A program made the translations under genes and the position numbers. This document shows, in pieces, positions 1 to 11,093 of a stretch of DNA of 64,000 nucleotides. Under the pieces are notes generated by a model, which saw nothing but the letters and a program-made list of their open reading frames with translations, searched no databases and was not told where the DNA came from. Every line of letters begins with the position of its first letter. Positions within the stretch are counted from its first letter, which is position 1. This DNA comes from Membranipora membranacea (Eukaryota; Bryozoa; Gymnolaemata; Cheilostomatida; Membraniporidae), in contig OU612067.1 of assembly GCA_914767715.1 (NCBI GenBank), positions 5,022,001-5,086,000 of the forward strand, given 5' to 3'.

Positions 1-833
1 CTGGCTGGAGTGAAGTAGAATAAGTTAAATTCAGCATTTTGATCACATGACCAATAGACCATAGAATCAAATCGGCAATTCTTCGTTTTATCTGAACTCA
101 CAATTATTGCAATTTATTTCCGAGCTGTCCTGTCATGTCAAATGGATAAGGGGCAACCAGGGTTTCAAACAACTGCTCATTGATTGTTAGGAGATTGCAA
201 CTTCTGCATAGGGAAAAAGACAAAATCTAATTTGGATGATTATTCAGCCAGAATTCTTGTGAAATATTTCATCCATCAGGTACTCAAACTCAAATAGAAT
301 ACCACAGAGCAGTTTACTGTTCCTGTTTTTAGTTAGCCTGTGCTCTATCATTATTACAGCAATGTCTTGGAACCTCCCCTAAACTGAAGTGTTACATAGC
401 TTAGAGTCAGCAATTACATTGAGTTTTGTACCGCGTCATGTACAAAGCTTATGCCGCCTAGCACATTCTTTACTGCCCATTTATGCATTGCTGCGAAACT
501 TTGGTTGCCCTATAATAAGGCTGAAAATTTAGATAGATTTAGCAGCATTTTGTCAGTGGTTTGAAGTTATGATCACCTAAAGAAAATTATATTTTAACTG
601 CTAATCCATGATAACATCATGGCTACTACGCTATCCAAAGTAATAACATCGCACACAACCTAGTTCCTGTTTTTAGCTGTGTATGGTGCCCTGGCTAGGT
701 TTATCATTAATTCAATGGCACAACCAGATTTTGTTGAGTCATGAATTTGTCAAATAATTAACTAGGAAATTGGAAGCGCAACATTGTCCACTCATGCTGA
801 TTATTTTTCTCTACAGAGTAATGAAAACTATAC
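1..833. other. Non-coding stretch, no gene seen
   Basis: AT-rich sequence with no convincing exon or recognisable repeat in any frame. A segment near 690-725 weakly resembles the ends of the P-like element described at 5.2 kb, but not well enough to call. Confidence 0.4.
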
Positions 834-972
834 CTTCAGCTTCCCAATCTTTAGATGCAGGTGGAGTCCTTTTTGTTTGTCGTCTGCGTCTCTTCCTCTT
901 CACCACAGCGATAATTGAAGCGTTATAATGGCATAACATTGGATCAGTCATAGCATCCCACTCTTCATCACT
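834..972 (-). CDS. Unidentified internal coding exon
   Basis: One open exon on the minus strand, preceded by a CACAG acceptor and followed by an AAG|GTATAG donor. It enters in phase 0 and leaves in phase 1. The translation opens with an acidic SDEEWDAMTDP stretch, then a short hydrophobic run (SIIAVV), then a strongly basic patch KRKRRRRQTKR that could serve as a nuclear localisation signal or a stop-transfer charge cluster, and ends near SKDWEAE. I do not recognise the protein. No partner exon was identified nearby, so the gene is known only from this piece. Splice-site fit and biased composition argue for coding; the short length keeps confidence moderate. Confidence 0.5.
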
Positions 973-1645
973 CTGTGAACAGGTTCATTGACAAAGAACG
1001 GAGATTATACGACGTGATGAAAATTTTACATGGCTCTTTAGCCTGCTTCGTTATAACAATTGATCATTCGAATATTTTGTGAAGGGCTATTGCCCGTTAC
1101 AAAAAATATGAATGTATATTAACACAATTGTAAAGAGGAAGAACAGTTATGTATAGCTAATAAATAATATTACCATGTCAGCACTTGATGTAATGCTCAT
1201 TGTATATGTCTCCTTGCCTTCTTTGTATCTTTCGTTGTGTTTCTCAACTATTTCCCTGTTTTCAATCCAGTTTTCCTTTCTTAATTAAAAGAAATAAGTT
1301 TGATCTTGAAGCCATCCTACCAATATATTATTATTGTTATTCAGATCACAGATCAATATATCTTATCTCAAAAAACATTGAGTCATGTTATGCCAGTGAA
1401 ATTCAGTTGGTGAAAAGATCTGGGCTTGCTGCAATTTCTAGTACTGTAAATCTTGACAGAACAAACTATATGCAATGAGACATGACTATTTCCTTTTGCC
1501 TTATTCCCTTCTGATGAAATATGTCGAGGCAAGCAAGTTTTCTTGCAGTTCACTCTTGTACAGTGGTGTCAGTTAGATCACAGACACATAGCAACTAAAT
1601 CTTTTCAGGGAGAAAGTTATGAATATCAGAATCAGTAATATCTAA
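973..1645. other. Non-coding stretch, no gene seen
   Basis: No supported exon. The open frame at 1200-1478 has low-complexity composition and no family resemblance, so it is not called. Confidence 0.4.
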
Positions 1646-1649
1646 AACC

Positions 1650-2165
1650 TGCATGTTTGCTGACGATACCGTCATCTATTCGACCAGTGAAAACTTCCAC
1701 CAGCTCCAAAAAGATCTAAATGCCCTTCAAGTATGGGAGAGTAGCTGGAAGATGGAGTTCAATCCTCTCAAATGCAAACATGTTGAGATTACCAGGAAAA
1801 GGACAAAGGGAGCCAACAACAACTACATACTCCATGAAACAAACATCCCTAAGACAAACGGTGTAAAATACCTAGGATTAAAGCTGGAGAGCTCTCTTAG
1901 ATGGAATGAGAACTCCAACTACATTGCCAACAAAGCATCCAGCCAGTTAGGGTTCAAAAGAAGATCTTTTCCCTACTCTCTAAAACATCTCACAGGAAAA
2001 AGCCTACACCACACCCGTCAGACCTATCCTAGAATACGCATCATCAGTATTGGATGGTAGTCTGGCTCAATCACAATCAACAAAGCTCGAAGCTGTGCAA
2101 CGCAAGGCCGTGCGCGATTGTTTAGACATTGCCGCCCCCACTTGATCAAATTGAACTCAGGGGCG
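1650..2165 (+). pseudogene. CR1/L2-type LINE reverse transcriptase fragment
   Basis: An internal slice of a non-LTR retrotransposon ORF2. It begins with the catalytic FADDTVIYS motif of the reverse transcriptase and continues through the palm/thumb signature (KMEFNPLKCKH; GVKYLGLKLESSLRW). After about 2020 the frame changes, and the next recognisable piece (LEYASSVLDG, KLEAVQRKAVRD) is read in another frame, ending near 2150. There is no endonuclease, 5' end or 3' tail, so this is a dead fragment. The same downstream region occurs in antisense at 51.7-52.1 kb in a related sequence, and both fit the CR1/Jockey/L2 group. Plus strand. Confidence 0.75.
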
Positions 2166-2700
2166 TCGAACCAATTTCCTAATTGTACCTAAACATGCTT
2201 GAGTCTTATCTGCAAGTACACTCCAGGCTATGATAAGCCATTATTGAAAAATGCCTATTATAGCAATCATCATCTTCATTGATTGAACTAACAGATATCT
2301 TCAAATATTTTCTATTTTTCTAGTTTTTTGAAACTCTACCCTGCAGGTAATTGGTCTAACTGACACAAACTAAACTATATGATTTGAAGGTATTTTAGTT
2401 GTGATATATTAGCAAGAAATGGTCATTAAAACTTAGTAGTCTAATAATATGAATTAGGCTTTTGTTTGGATGATCGTTGCAAAGTGGCTAAGTAATGTTG
2501 AAATTTATTGGATTGGACACCACCACAGACAATTGACTGCTGTGTTTTGTTTGGACCCTGTGTAGGCTTTGACCTGCCTGCAATCTGAAAGCATTGCCTC
2601 CAGTCAGAATTTTTCCAATTCATGGCCATTGAGGCATAATAGATGTCTTGTCATTATGACTGATAATGGTATAATAGCACAGTGTAAGGATATACAGAGA
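2166..2700. other. Non-coding stretch
   Basis: No gene or clear repeat seen between the LINE fragment and the foldback element. Confidence 0.35.
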
Positions 2701-2709
2701 GGGCACTCC

Positions 2710-3008
2710 AATGATAGCTATAGTGCCTGCGATTTTTTACTCAGTGAGGGAAATCGCCAACCTGCCAATTTTACTAATATAAAAAATACTATGGCAATTT
2801 GTCATGCAGACATACCTACCTATGATGGATGGGCATTTCAAGCGGAGAGAATTATGACCCACCATAGGTAGGGGTGTCTGCATGACAAATCACATACTCA
2901 CACATAAATATACATTATAACAGAATAGAATAACTTATAGAAACTGTAACACATAGATACAGATTTTCCGACAGTGAATCAAAAACCACAGGCACTATAG
3001 CTATCATT
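2710..3008. repeat. Foldback (inverted-repeat) element
   Basis: Two nested pairs of inverted arms share one centre. The outer arms (2710-2747 and 2972-3008) pair around a core reading GATAGCTATAGTGCCTG. The inner arms (2797-2828 and 2859-2890) are 32 bases each, starting ATTTGTCATGCAGACA, with about three mismatches and a 30-base loop. This suits a foldback MITE or the palindromic core of a DNA transposon. No coding capacity. Target duplications were not identified. Confidence 0.65.
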
Positions 3009-3826
3009 AAAATTTTATACAAAAGCACCTATTAACATGCTGGCAAGCTGGAAAGACAGCTAAAACTCACAACAAGGGGTCTAGCAATGGGCAATGTAAG
3101 ACCCACAGAGCAACCCTAATGTGTATGCTGTGTTACATAGGGTGCAATGGTGGAGTGGACTATGCGATGGGATGAGAGAACACAGCTCTGAGTGGTGTAT
3201 AGCAGGCATGCTAATAAGCGCCATCAACCCATTCTTTTTTGGCGATGGTGAGATGGTGCATTTATGAGCAATACAGTGATCTAATGGCTGCAGCTAACAT
3301 CAATACCCTCTCTGAGGCTTCCATATAAATAACCATGCAATGAAAATCGGCTTAAGAACAATCCGCCAGCAGACCTGCTTAAACATCGGCTTTCACAAAA
3401 ATTATTTCCTAGGCCTGAACAATCCACGTCAGCTATATCTGACTTCTATAGTTCAAGATCCTGCAGCTTTTAACAAGGGCATTCATGACTTTCAAACACA
3501 ATGTGTTGAAGATACTTTTTTTACTGTTTGGCACTTCTAACTGGTTTTTATTACTAGAATCTTGCATCTCTTTTAGATGTAGCATCTCTAGGGAGAGAGT
3601 ATTAAAATTAAACAAACAATCTCTGAAGTAGCAAATAAAATGTTCAGATTGTGCAAATTCTGATGTCCACCATAACCATGCCTTTCCACTTGGCATGGCA
3701 TGGCATGGAGAGGTGACCCTCAAAGTTTCGAATTGAGATGAAATATTTTATTATGCTAATAACCAGCTCAATTGAAACTGAACAAACCCATTTCACTGTC
3801 ATAACTTGGGCATGAAATTAGCTCAC
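3009..3826. other. Non-coding stretch
   Basis: No exon with paired splice signals and no recognisable repeat. Further exons of the cathepsin-like gene at 3.8-4.0 kb would be expected here or below on the minus strand; I found none. Confidence 0.35.
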
Positions 3827-3999
3827 CTGCTTTCTTCCAGTTCTGAAGTTGCGTAGGATTTGTTATATGTTGTCTTGAAGTGCTCCCACTCTCGACTGAT
3901 TGCCATGTTACGGGGTACAATAATTGCTGTAGGAACCACGATAACAACTATGATGACGATCACAACAGCAGCAACTATCACCACTGTTTTCGGCTCCAT
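3827..3999 (-). CDS. Cathepsin-like gene, membrane-anchor and propeptide exon
   Basis: First coding exon, minus strand, starting at an ATG in good context (ACCAATGG) and ending at a GAAAGCAG|GTGAGC donor in phase 2. Residues 1-5 (MEPKT) are followed by a hydrophobic run of about 25 residues rich in V, I and A, which fits a signal anchor. Then comes REWEHFKTTYNKSYAT, the classical start of the I29 inhibitor prodomain of papain-family (C1A) cysteine peptidases (W..FK..Y.K.Y). The encoded enzyme would thus be made as a membrane-anchored or secreted zymogen. No further exons were found at lower coordinates. It cannot be the 5' part of the cathepsin piece at 24 kb, which lies upstream of it on this strand, so two cathepsin-type loci are implied. 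Confidence 0.65.
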
Positions 4000-5225
4000 T
4001 GGTACGGCTACAAAATTATGACACATCAGGCAAACCCTGGATGGGACAACAGTAAGAACAAAAAATTGGATTCATTTTCAAGAAGATAGAACAAAGTAGT
4101 GTGCTCAATACTAGAACGTTGGGTTCTTCAGAGGTACAGAGCTAGTGAAAGGAGAAATGTTTTCACTGCCATTATTGAGAATAAAATACAGCTTCAGGAA
4201 ATGTTCTCGGGTTGACTTAATTTCACTTTTCTCGACGTTGTTGAAATGGTTTGTTTTCTTAATACCATACCTGATCTTGCCTTGGATGGGCGTATACAGC
4301 GGATCTTGATTACAGTTGAAACACAAATGACTTTTAATCTGGCTTCAGAAAGTACACATACTGGTAATTTTGTTTTGAGACGCCGTTTTTATCATAAAAT
4401 AAACGAAGCTTATCACCTCACTATTTACATTACATCACAGAATAAGGATATATCCTTACTGTGTGATTACATGTTATGCCTTACTAAAGTAGCCACAGAC
4501 TTTTTGATAAACTGTATGATATCATCTCAAGGTCATGAGTCAGGTTTGGTTTTGATTGGGCGGCAGGTTTGTGTGAGAGGGGCAAATATGACCTACTTAT
4601 AACAGTGCCGTTTGCACACTTAATGCAAATGCAAGGCATCTACAAATGCATAAATGCAGTACATATATTATTAGCCATCAACAGCTAAAAATATTGATGA
4701 GATTAATTTGCTGATGATGATGAAATACTGCTTCCAAGTGAGCTGCCAATAATAATATAGCATTATTTTTAAAGGTTTCAATGTGTATATTTTTATAATA
4801 ATGATTATTGTTGCTATGACAATGACGGTCTTACATAATCCAACAACACTCATTTTGCTACAAATTGCTGAAATCTTAGATTACAAAAAAAAACCTTAAA
4901 ATCACACCATATATTTCACATAAAAATTAATCTTAAGTGGTCCACTGACTTTTTGATACGTTTAATGATGACGATGACGACAATTGATGTTTGGGAGGGA
5001 CAAGTATTACACTTTTTTTTCAGCCTACATCGCTGTATTGATATGATTCCATTGGACGAGGTTGTTGGTCCGTGGTTGTAGGTTTGATGGTACCATTGGC
5101 TTCACCTTGATCATGAAGAAAAATTCTCTGGATAGCGATTCCGACCCACATTGTGCACTCCACCGATATATCTTTGCAGTACAGACGATTGAGAACACTG
5201 ACTATGATTAATAGGATGATTATCT
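4000..5225. other. Non-coding stretch
   Basis: AT-rich with simple-sequence tracts. The open frames at 4111-4326 (minus) and 4246-4602 (plus) have no family features. A possible donor (GATCAG|GTATGG, minus, near 4275) is too weak alone. Confidence 0.35.
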
Positions 5226-5233
5226 GTTTGACA
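5226..5233 (+). repeat. Left 8-bp target-site duplication of P-like element
   Basis: GTTTGACA, repeated exactly at 7716-7723 on the other side of the element. An 8-bp duplication is the known signature of P-element-superfamily insertion. Confidence 0.85.
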
Positions 5234-6232
5234 CATAGACCTACTAATAATAAACCTAGACAGGTGACCTGCGCAACTGAAGTGAGGCCTATAATAACCG
5301 GAATTCCCCAATGACATAACGTTACTGTGTTGTGCACAGTGAGCGCTGCAATGAATGGTTTTACTATATGAGCGTGACTGATTATTAGCTATAATGTCAT
5401 TTTTCTCATAGAGATATCGAAGACTGATACCTACAAGTTAATTTTATCTGGAGGGTGATGTAACAAGCAACGTCATAGTCTCTGAATTTTTTCTCTAGCT
5501 CAAATATTGAATGAGACATGACCATTAGAAGCCAGCAATATCTGTAAACAGTGATACATTATTTAAGCATTGCAGCAAGAAAATAGCATTTTTCTCACAG
5601 ATTCATCGAGAAATTATGCAAGCAAGTTAATTTTATGTGAAATGTGATGGACCAAGCCAGCTGTAAGTCTTTGAATTTTGTATCTGACTCAAATATTGAG
5701 TGAGTTACGTCCATTAGAAGTCGGAAATATCATGACTCAATGACTGACTGTTGCATGAAAATATTTGTTTATGCGTTCTGAAAGACACAGGCCTTACCAT
5801 GTGGGTGTGCTGCAATCAGTTGATGACTCAAAGCATGGCTAGCTAAAAATAGCTATATCCTTGGTCAACCTTGCACATGCTGTGTCCATCTGTATTGTAG
5901 CATGATCTTGAAAGTTATCGCTGTAGGATTTTGGGTTAGCTTAATTTTTGCATACTCTTCATTGGTGGGCTTTGCCTTATTGAGTCTAAACTGTCCAGTT
6001 GCTCAGTGGATTTCTTGCACACCTGACATCGCATCAACATCGCAATCGGTAAGATAAGATTCATAACTATACTTGTGTTTTAATTTGTTTCAGCTCCATG
6101 GTATGGTATGCTCTACTTTTCAATACTGTCAGGTAAAGGTGGCAATGACAGGCTCGACATTATGCTCTTTTTTCACTTTCGCAAAGTAGGAGAAAGATTG
6201 ATGTCATGTTTATGAGTTTCTCAATTTTACAG

Positions 6233-6828
6233 GCCAGTAAAAGTAGTCGACACTGCTGCTGTGCTTTTGGCTGTAGCAACACACCAATTAAGGATGCAAG
6301 CCTCACCTTCCACCGGTTTCCGCCTCAGCCGGAACGCCGTGACAAATGGATCGGAGCAGTGTCCCGTAAAGATTGGAAACCGAGCACAAACTCTGTTCTA
6401 TGCAGCAAGCATTTTGGAAAGGGTGCATACAGAGTGCCTCCTAACCTTCCAGGGAGACGGGCTATGCTCTACCCAAATGCAGTGCCTACTATGTTTCCGG
6501 AGTATCCTGCATATCTACGACCCCCACAACCCAAAAAACGTAGAGTGTTAAGCAGAGACGCTGCAAACCCCCCCCCCCCCCCCCCCCGAGTTCCAGCGCA
6601 GAAACTAGTGAGGATTTACATACTGAGCAAACAGAACCTGTAGTTCCAGATATACCCTTAATACTGAGTAGCGATGCGCCGCAGGAGGGGCGTGGGCAAA
6701 AGAAGACAACTCCTGAAGCCAAAGTTCCGAAACTAAGGAGGTGAATAAAGACATTGCAGCAACGCATACGCAGATTTGAGAAGGAGAGAGTACAACGTAA
6801 CATGATAGGTATCTTAGACATGTTCTGA
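6233..6828 (+). pseudogene. THAP-domain (P-transposase N-terminal) gene, frame broken
   Basis: Begins after a TTTTACAG acceptor. The THAP zinc finger is complete: CCAFGCSN supplies the first cysteine pair, W appears in KWIGAVSRKDW, C-x2-H in LCSKHF, and the AVPTIF-like box in NAVPTMF. A basic stretch (PKKRRV) follows. A run of 20 C's (6568-6587) breaks the frame; 18 or 21 would keep it. Reading resumes at 6589 with SSSAETSEDL and ends in a coiled-coil-like stretch rich in R, Q and E, interrupted by TGA at 6742-6744 and stopping at 6826. THAP domains bind DNA, here presumably the element's own ends. A hydrophobic open frame at 5902-6048 splices in phase but does not look like a THAP leader. 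Confidence 0.75.
6568..6587 (+). repeat. Homopolymer tract (C)20
   Basis: Uninterrupted run of 20 cytosines within the THAP reading frame. Such tracts are prone to slippage in replication and sequencing, so its length, and hence the frameshift, should be treated with caution. Confidence 0.95.
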
Positions 6829-6848
6829 CTGTAGAGATTCACTTATAG

Positions 6849-7182
6849 AACAGACACTAACGACCCGAATGATGATACTACACTGGTGTCCGTCAAGAAT
6901 AGGGGCGGGCTCTTTGTACTTTCTCCCAACACAAAGAAGCTCTTCGTAGTGAGCGAGCAACTGCTCCGCAATTATATAACATGCAATGGTGTTGACACAA
7001 ACATACTTATCAAAACCCGAAACAGAGTCCTCAACCATATTCTTTTAGGAAATTTGCATGGATTTATGAAATGTGCTGTGCATTTCCCTTTAACAATCAG
7101 ATCCTTTATCCACCGATACATAATGATACAAGTTCATTACGAAACCCAGAAGATAACATCAGAGAAAAATGAAAACATCTGA
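6849..7182 (+). pseudogene. P-transposase C-terminal remnant
   Basis: Open frame after a possible TTATAG acceptor: the piece starts near RTDTNDPND and runs through KNRGGLFVLSPNTKKLF and VSEQLLRNYI to a basic tail with RYIMIQVHYETQK. The pattern RGGL..PS..., followed by hydrophobic helices and a basic I.VH.. motif, is what I expect at the C-terminus of P-element/THAP9-type transposases. The catalytic middle of the protein is absent between this and the THAP/coiled-coil part, suggesting internal deletion. The assignment rests on motif memory and needs a profile search. Confidence 0.5.
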
Positions 7183-7715
7183 TCTAAACTCAATAGATTG
7201 GTAATATTTCAGCATCAGTAACTGGTTTATCTATGCATATCATGATATAAAGTACGCAACTCGTACTTCTAGTGGTACTTCTGGATGTTCAGTTGCATAG
7301 TAAGAATAAGACTTCTCATTTATTATTACAACCAATACAAGATACATTATTTATCTTCACTGTTGCTCCATGCTATAATGTATCAACGCTTACAGATATT
7401 GCCGACTTCTAATGGTTGTATCTCATTCAATATTTAAGCTAGAGAAAATATTCAGAGAATATGGCGTTGCTTGGTACATCACCTTTCAGATAAAATTAAC
7501 TTGTAGGCATCGGTCTACGATATCTCTATGAGAAAAATGTCATTATAGCTAATAATCAGTCACGCTCATATAGTAAAACCATTCATTGCAGCATGCACTG
7601 TGCACAACACAGTATCGTTGTGTCATTGGGGAATTCCAGTTATTATAGGCCTCACTGCTCACTGTATAAGCTCTATATCTGTCACCTGTCTAGGTTTATT
7701 ATTAGTAGGTCTATG

Positions 7716-7723
7716 GTTTGACA
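7716..7723 (+). repeat. Right 8-bp target-site duplication of P-like element
   Basis: GTTTGACA, exact copy of 5226-5233. Confidence 0.85.
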
Positions 7724-8381
7724 CTTTTTACCCTCTGGCCGAACTGAATTGAAGAAAATGAGTAATCATTTCCTAGTGTGTGAGAAGACAACTTCTTGTC
7801 CAATTGTTGAATTCCGTTTCTCATAAATGTAAAGAAATTTTTGTGTGACAACCTTCAAGTACTCACATTTTTATATCACACAGGTTGACTCCCATCAGAA
7901 TTTAATGCTTTCAGTAAGCAACCAAGATATCTTCGGCCGACAAGATATTATTCTGACAGTAAGAGTTGTGAACAAGATGTTTGCTGAACAAAAATCTTCT
8001 TTAGATTCTAATTGTACTGTCTGATGATATTTTCTTATGTAATCATCATAAACGACATCATGTTTTATAATTACCTTAGTGCATAAGAGCAGCCATATTT
8101 TCTTCCGAATGTGCAACGATCACTAACACAACATGGTATCGAAGTATCCTTATTCTCAAATGATTTATTATTAATAAGTGAACTGTACTGAGCTTGTGTC
8201 TCTCATCTCTCATCTAATTAATCTCACTTGGAGCGCTTTGGCTCCTTTATCAAGATGAAGTCGTGTATGAACAATTGTCTAAATTATCAGTAGTAAGGAA
8301 GAAAACCAGTTTGTCTACGAGATAAGAACATAGTTAATTATGTTTCGATTTAAAGCTCAATAGCTAGCTACTGCCAAGAGA
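7724..8381. other. Non-coding stretch
   Basis: No gene recognised. The minus-strand open frame 7895-8116 has no family features. Confidence 0.35.
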
Positions 8382-8416
8382 AAAAATAAATAAATAAGTA
8401 AATAAATAAATAAATA
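8382..8416 (+). repeat. (AAAT)n microsatellite
   Basis: Tetranucleotide tract with one G interruption. It lies about 70 bases beyond the stop of the minus-strand LINE remnant and may be that element's 3' tail. Confidence 0.75.
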
Positions 8417-8488
8417 TACACAGCACAGCTTCAGATGTTATGAAGCAGAGTCAGTCTTATAATCAGTTAGGCAAAACAGCTAGTATCA

Positions 8489-8721
8489 TCAAAAAAGTTT
8501 ATGGATGCGATGTTTATATGAATGTTTGGCAGTTTTGGTGTTGATATTGCCCTTAATAGCACCATGTCTGGTATTGTGAGACTCGGCAAAATAAAGGGAG
8601 AACCGATCTTGGTTTATAGCGGCACTACCAGAAAGCATACGAAAGTATATTTTTTGGTCTTCATTAACACGTCTTTGTGCAAGGGTGTCCCAATTAAATT
8701 GTGTCATGAGCTCAGTAATAT
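8489..8721 (-). pseudogene. Older LINE, ORF2 C-terminal part (split by RTE insertion)
   Basis: Minus-strand frame starting ELMTQFNWDTLAQRRVNEDQ, the typical CR1/L2-type ORF2 tail (W..L..RR......L.K...G). It continues through FRMLSGSA and TRHGAIKG and stops after HKLF. At its upper end it is interrupted by the RTE element. Joining 8721 to 11109 through a single copy of the 16-base duplication gives one continuous frame across the junction (RDNITEL then MTQFNW), so the two pieces are one gene split by insertion. The canonical final FFPRT.R.W motif is missing, suggesting 3' decay. Confidence 0.8.
8706..8721 (+). repeat. Target-site duplication, RTE insertion (left copy)
   Basis: ATGAGCTCAGTAATAT, exactly repeated at 11094-11109. 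A 16-base duplication is in the usual range for target-primed reverse transcription. Confidence 0.9.
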
Positions 8722-11093
8722 GGGGACGATCAATGAGGAAGGAGAGAGGATTTTAGACTACGCTAGAGAGAGTGATATCGCTTTAGTCAACACATTCTTC
8801 ACAAAGAGCGAAGCTCAAACTGTCACTTTTAAGAGTGGACCAAACCAAACAGTAATTGACTACATCGGGATAAGAAGAGAGAGCATGAGAAAGGTGAAGG
8901 ACTGTAAGGTGATCAAGGGAGAGTCAACATCGGCTACTTTTGGTAGATATAACAGTTGAGAGGAAGAAGAGGAGAAGAAGAAAGAGGGAGAAAAAGATCA
9001 GCTGGTGGAAGGTCAAAAATGCGGAAGGAGACGAGTTGATAGATAGAATATCTGAGAGGTTAGATGAGATCTACAATGATGAGGGGCTACAGTGGTCAGA
9101 GACTTATCCGATGGTGATGGAGGCAGCTAAGGAGATACTTGGAGAATCAACAGTTGGAAAATACCTGGAGAAAGAATCTTGGTGGTGGAATGAGGAAGTA
9201 CAGGTAGCAGTTAAAGAGAATAAGGAAGCTTGGAAAGAATGGAAGACAGCAAGAAGAGAAGAGGAAGGGGATGAGGCAAGACAGCGATACATGGAACTCA
9301 ATAAGATAAGCAAGGAGAAGGTGGCCATCACCAAAGCAGCAGCGGCAGAAAACTTATACCAAGAACTAGAGCACAGTGGTCCAAAGATTATTCATCGCTT
9401 GGCCAAATCTAGGCACAGAAGATCTAAGGACATTGACAGAATAACATTCGTAAAAGATAACAATGGGAAGATACTGAATGAAGATGATGACATCAAGAAG
9501 AGATGGAAAGATTATTTCGACTGCTTGCTGAACAACAAAAACAAGAAAAAGGAGTAATGCTGCCAGTAGAAGGTCCCATAAATGAAATCAGTGAAACAGA
9601 AGTCAAGATCCAGCTAGAGAAGATGAAAGCACACAAAGCCACAGGACCCGACCAACTATCAATAGAGGTTGTAAAACTGCTCAAAGAGAGAGGGATATCA
9701 TGGATGAAAGCATGTTTGAATAACATCATTTCAGACAGGATACCACAAGAATGGAGAGAAAGTGTGATAACACCTATATACAAAGAAAAAGGAGACCCCT
9801 TGGAATGCGGAAACTGTCGCGGTATAAAGCTTCTGAGCCACTGTTTGAAGCTTCTTGAGAGGACTATAGAGCAAAGAATAAGAGGACTGGTAAAAATCAA
9901 GGAAAATCAGTATGGTTTTCAGAAAGGCAAGTCTACAACAAAGCCAATGTTCTGCCTCAGAATTCTCCAAGAAAAATTCAGAGAACGAAACAGAGACCTG
10001 CACATGGTGTTCATAGATCTTGAAAAAGCATACGACACTATCCCGAGGGAGCTGATTTGGTTCTGCTTGAGAAAGCGACAAGTTCCAGAGTCCTATGAAA
10101 AAATCATAATGGACATGTATGAAAACTGTACGACTGAAGTAAAAACTAACTCTGGCAATACAGAAAGAATCCACATAGAAGTCGGACTACACCAAGAATC
10201 TGCGCTGAGCCCGTTGCTCTTCATAATTATCATGGACGTGATAACGTAGGACATTGACGAGGACCCACCGTGGGCAATGCTATTTGCCGACGATCTGGTT
10301 CTATGCGATGAGGATAGAGGGAGCTTAGAGAGGAGGTTAGAGATCTGGAGGGAGAAAATGGAGAGTGTCGGACTCAAGCTAAGCAGAAAGAAGACAGAGT
10401 ACCTACAACCTGAAGGAAACCAAGGAGACATCTATTTGAAGAAGTATGACAGTGAGGAGAGGGTTCCATTGCAAAGTGTTCTCAATTTAAATACTTGGGG
10501 ACCACTATTCATCAAGAGGGAGGATGCCGCAAGGAAGTGGAGCTGAAGATATCCAAGGCATGGAACAAATGGAGAGAGCTCACAGGGGTATTATGTGACA
10601 AAAGATGCCATGCAAACTGAAAGTTCTAATCTACAAAACATCAATACGACCAACCCTTCTCTATGAGCGAAACATGGCCAATAACGGGACATCTGTCAGA
10701 TAAGATGGCCTCATGCGAAATGCGCATGGTCCGGTACTGTCTTCGGATCAGCCTGGAGGAACATAGGAGGAACGGAGATATTTTACAAGAAGCAAAAGTG
10801 GTGCCAATTAAAGACCTGATGAGAAGAAAGAGAATGCAGTGGTTTGGACATGTTCAAAGACGAGATAGCCAGGAAGACATCAGAAAAGTATGTGAGATGG
10901 AGATAGATGGCAATAGACCTAGAGGCCGCCCTAAGCAGAGATGGATGATACAATAAATGCGGACCTCAGATGGCTGGATCTTGATAGCAGCGATGTGGAA
11001 GACCGGAGCAGATGGAGAAGTCTGGTTGAGCTTGGTATCAAGCAAAAACCCGCCACCCGAACAGGACAAGGTGAAAGGTGAGAAAGGTGAGAA
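8722..11093 (+). mobile_element. RTE-clade LINE, 5'-truncated and inactivated
   Basis: A 2372-bp insertion bounded by a 16-bp duplication. It starts inside the endonuclease, runs through reverse transcriptase, and ends in a short tandem tail (GGTGAAAGGTGAGAAAGGTGAGAA, 11070-11093), as RTE elements do. The conserved GLHQ.SALSP motif and the C-terminal RPRGRPKQRW support the RTE/BovB-like clade. Several frameshifts and a stop show it cannot encode a working protein. Confidence 0.85.
8725..10975 (+). pseudogene. RTE ORF remnant: endonuclease end, reverse transcriptase, C-terminal domain
   Basis: Read in pieces. 8725-8935: end of the APE-type endonuclease (GERILDYARESDIALVNTFF, then IDYIGIRRE). 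8940-9540: linker with WWNEEVQ. 9503-10249: reverse transcriptase fingers and palm (KATGPDQLSIEVVKLL, ENQYGFQKGKST, FIDLEKAYDTIPRE, GLHQESALSPLLF). An in-frame TAG at 10247 precedes the catalytic FADDLVLC (10280-10303), which is in the same frame. Further shifts near 8935, 9530 and 10465 precede [12 protein letters not shown] and the C-terminal MQWFGHVQRR and RGRPKQRW (10840-10945). The enzyme would nick target DNA and prime cDNA synthesis from it; this copy is dead. Confidence 0.85.

Larger units (their letters stand above)
5234..7715 (+). mobile_element. P-element-like DNA transposon, internally deleted
   Basis: A 2482-bp element bounded by CATAGACC...GGTCTATG and flanked by the perfect 8-bp duplication GTTTGACA. 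The ends form long inverted repeats: about 320-340 bases on the left (5234 to ~5570) match the right end (~7390-7715) in reverse, including the blocks ACCTAGACAGG and GGCCTATAATAAC. The left end carries a second, diverged direct copy of its inner part (about 5588-5735, e.g. CAAATATTGAGTGAG). Inside are a THAP-domain gene and a short piece resembling the P transposase C-terminus; the RNase-H-like core is missing. Known family features (THAP domain, 8-bp duplication) fit the P superfamily. It is probably non-autonomous. Confidence 0.8.

Noticed and set aside
690-725. Degenerate terminus of the P-like family
   Set aside because: Shares CTAGGTTTAT and little else with the established termini.
5902-6048. 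First exon of the THAP gene (in-phase hydrophobic frame ending at CAATCG|GTAAGA)
   Set aside because: Splicing fits, but the product looks like a signal peptide, which does not suit a nuclear THAP protein; probably chance.
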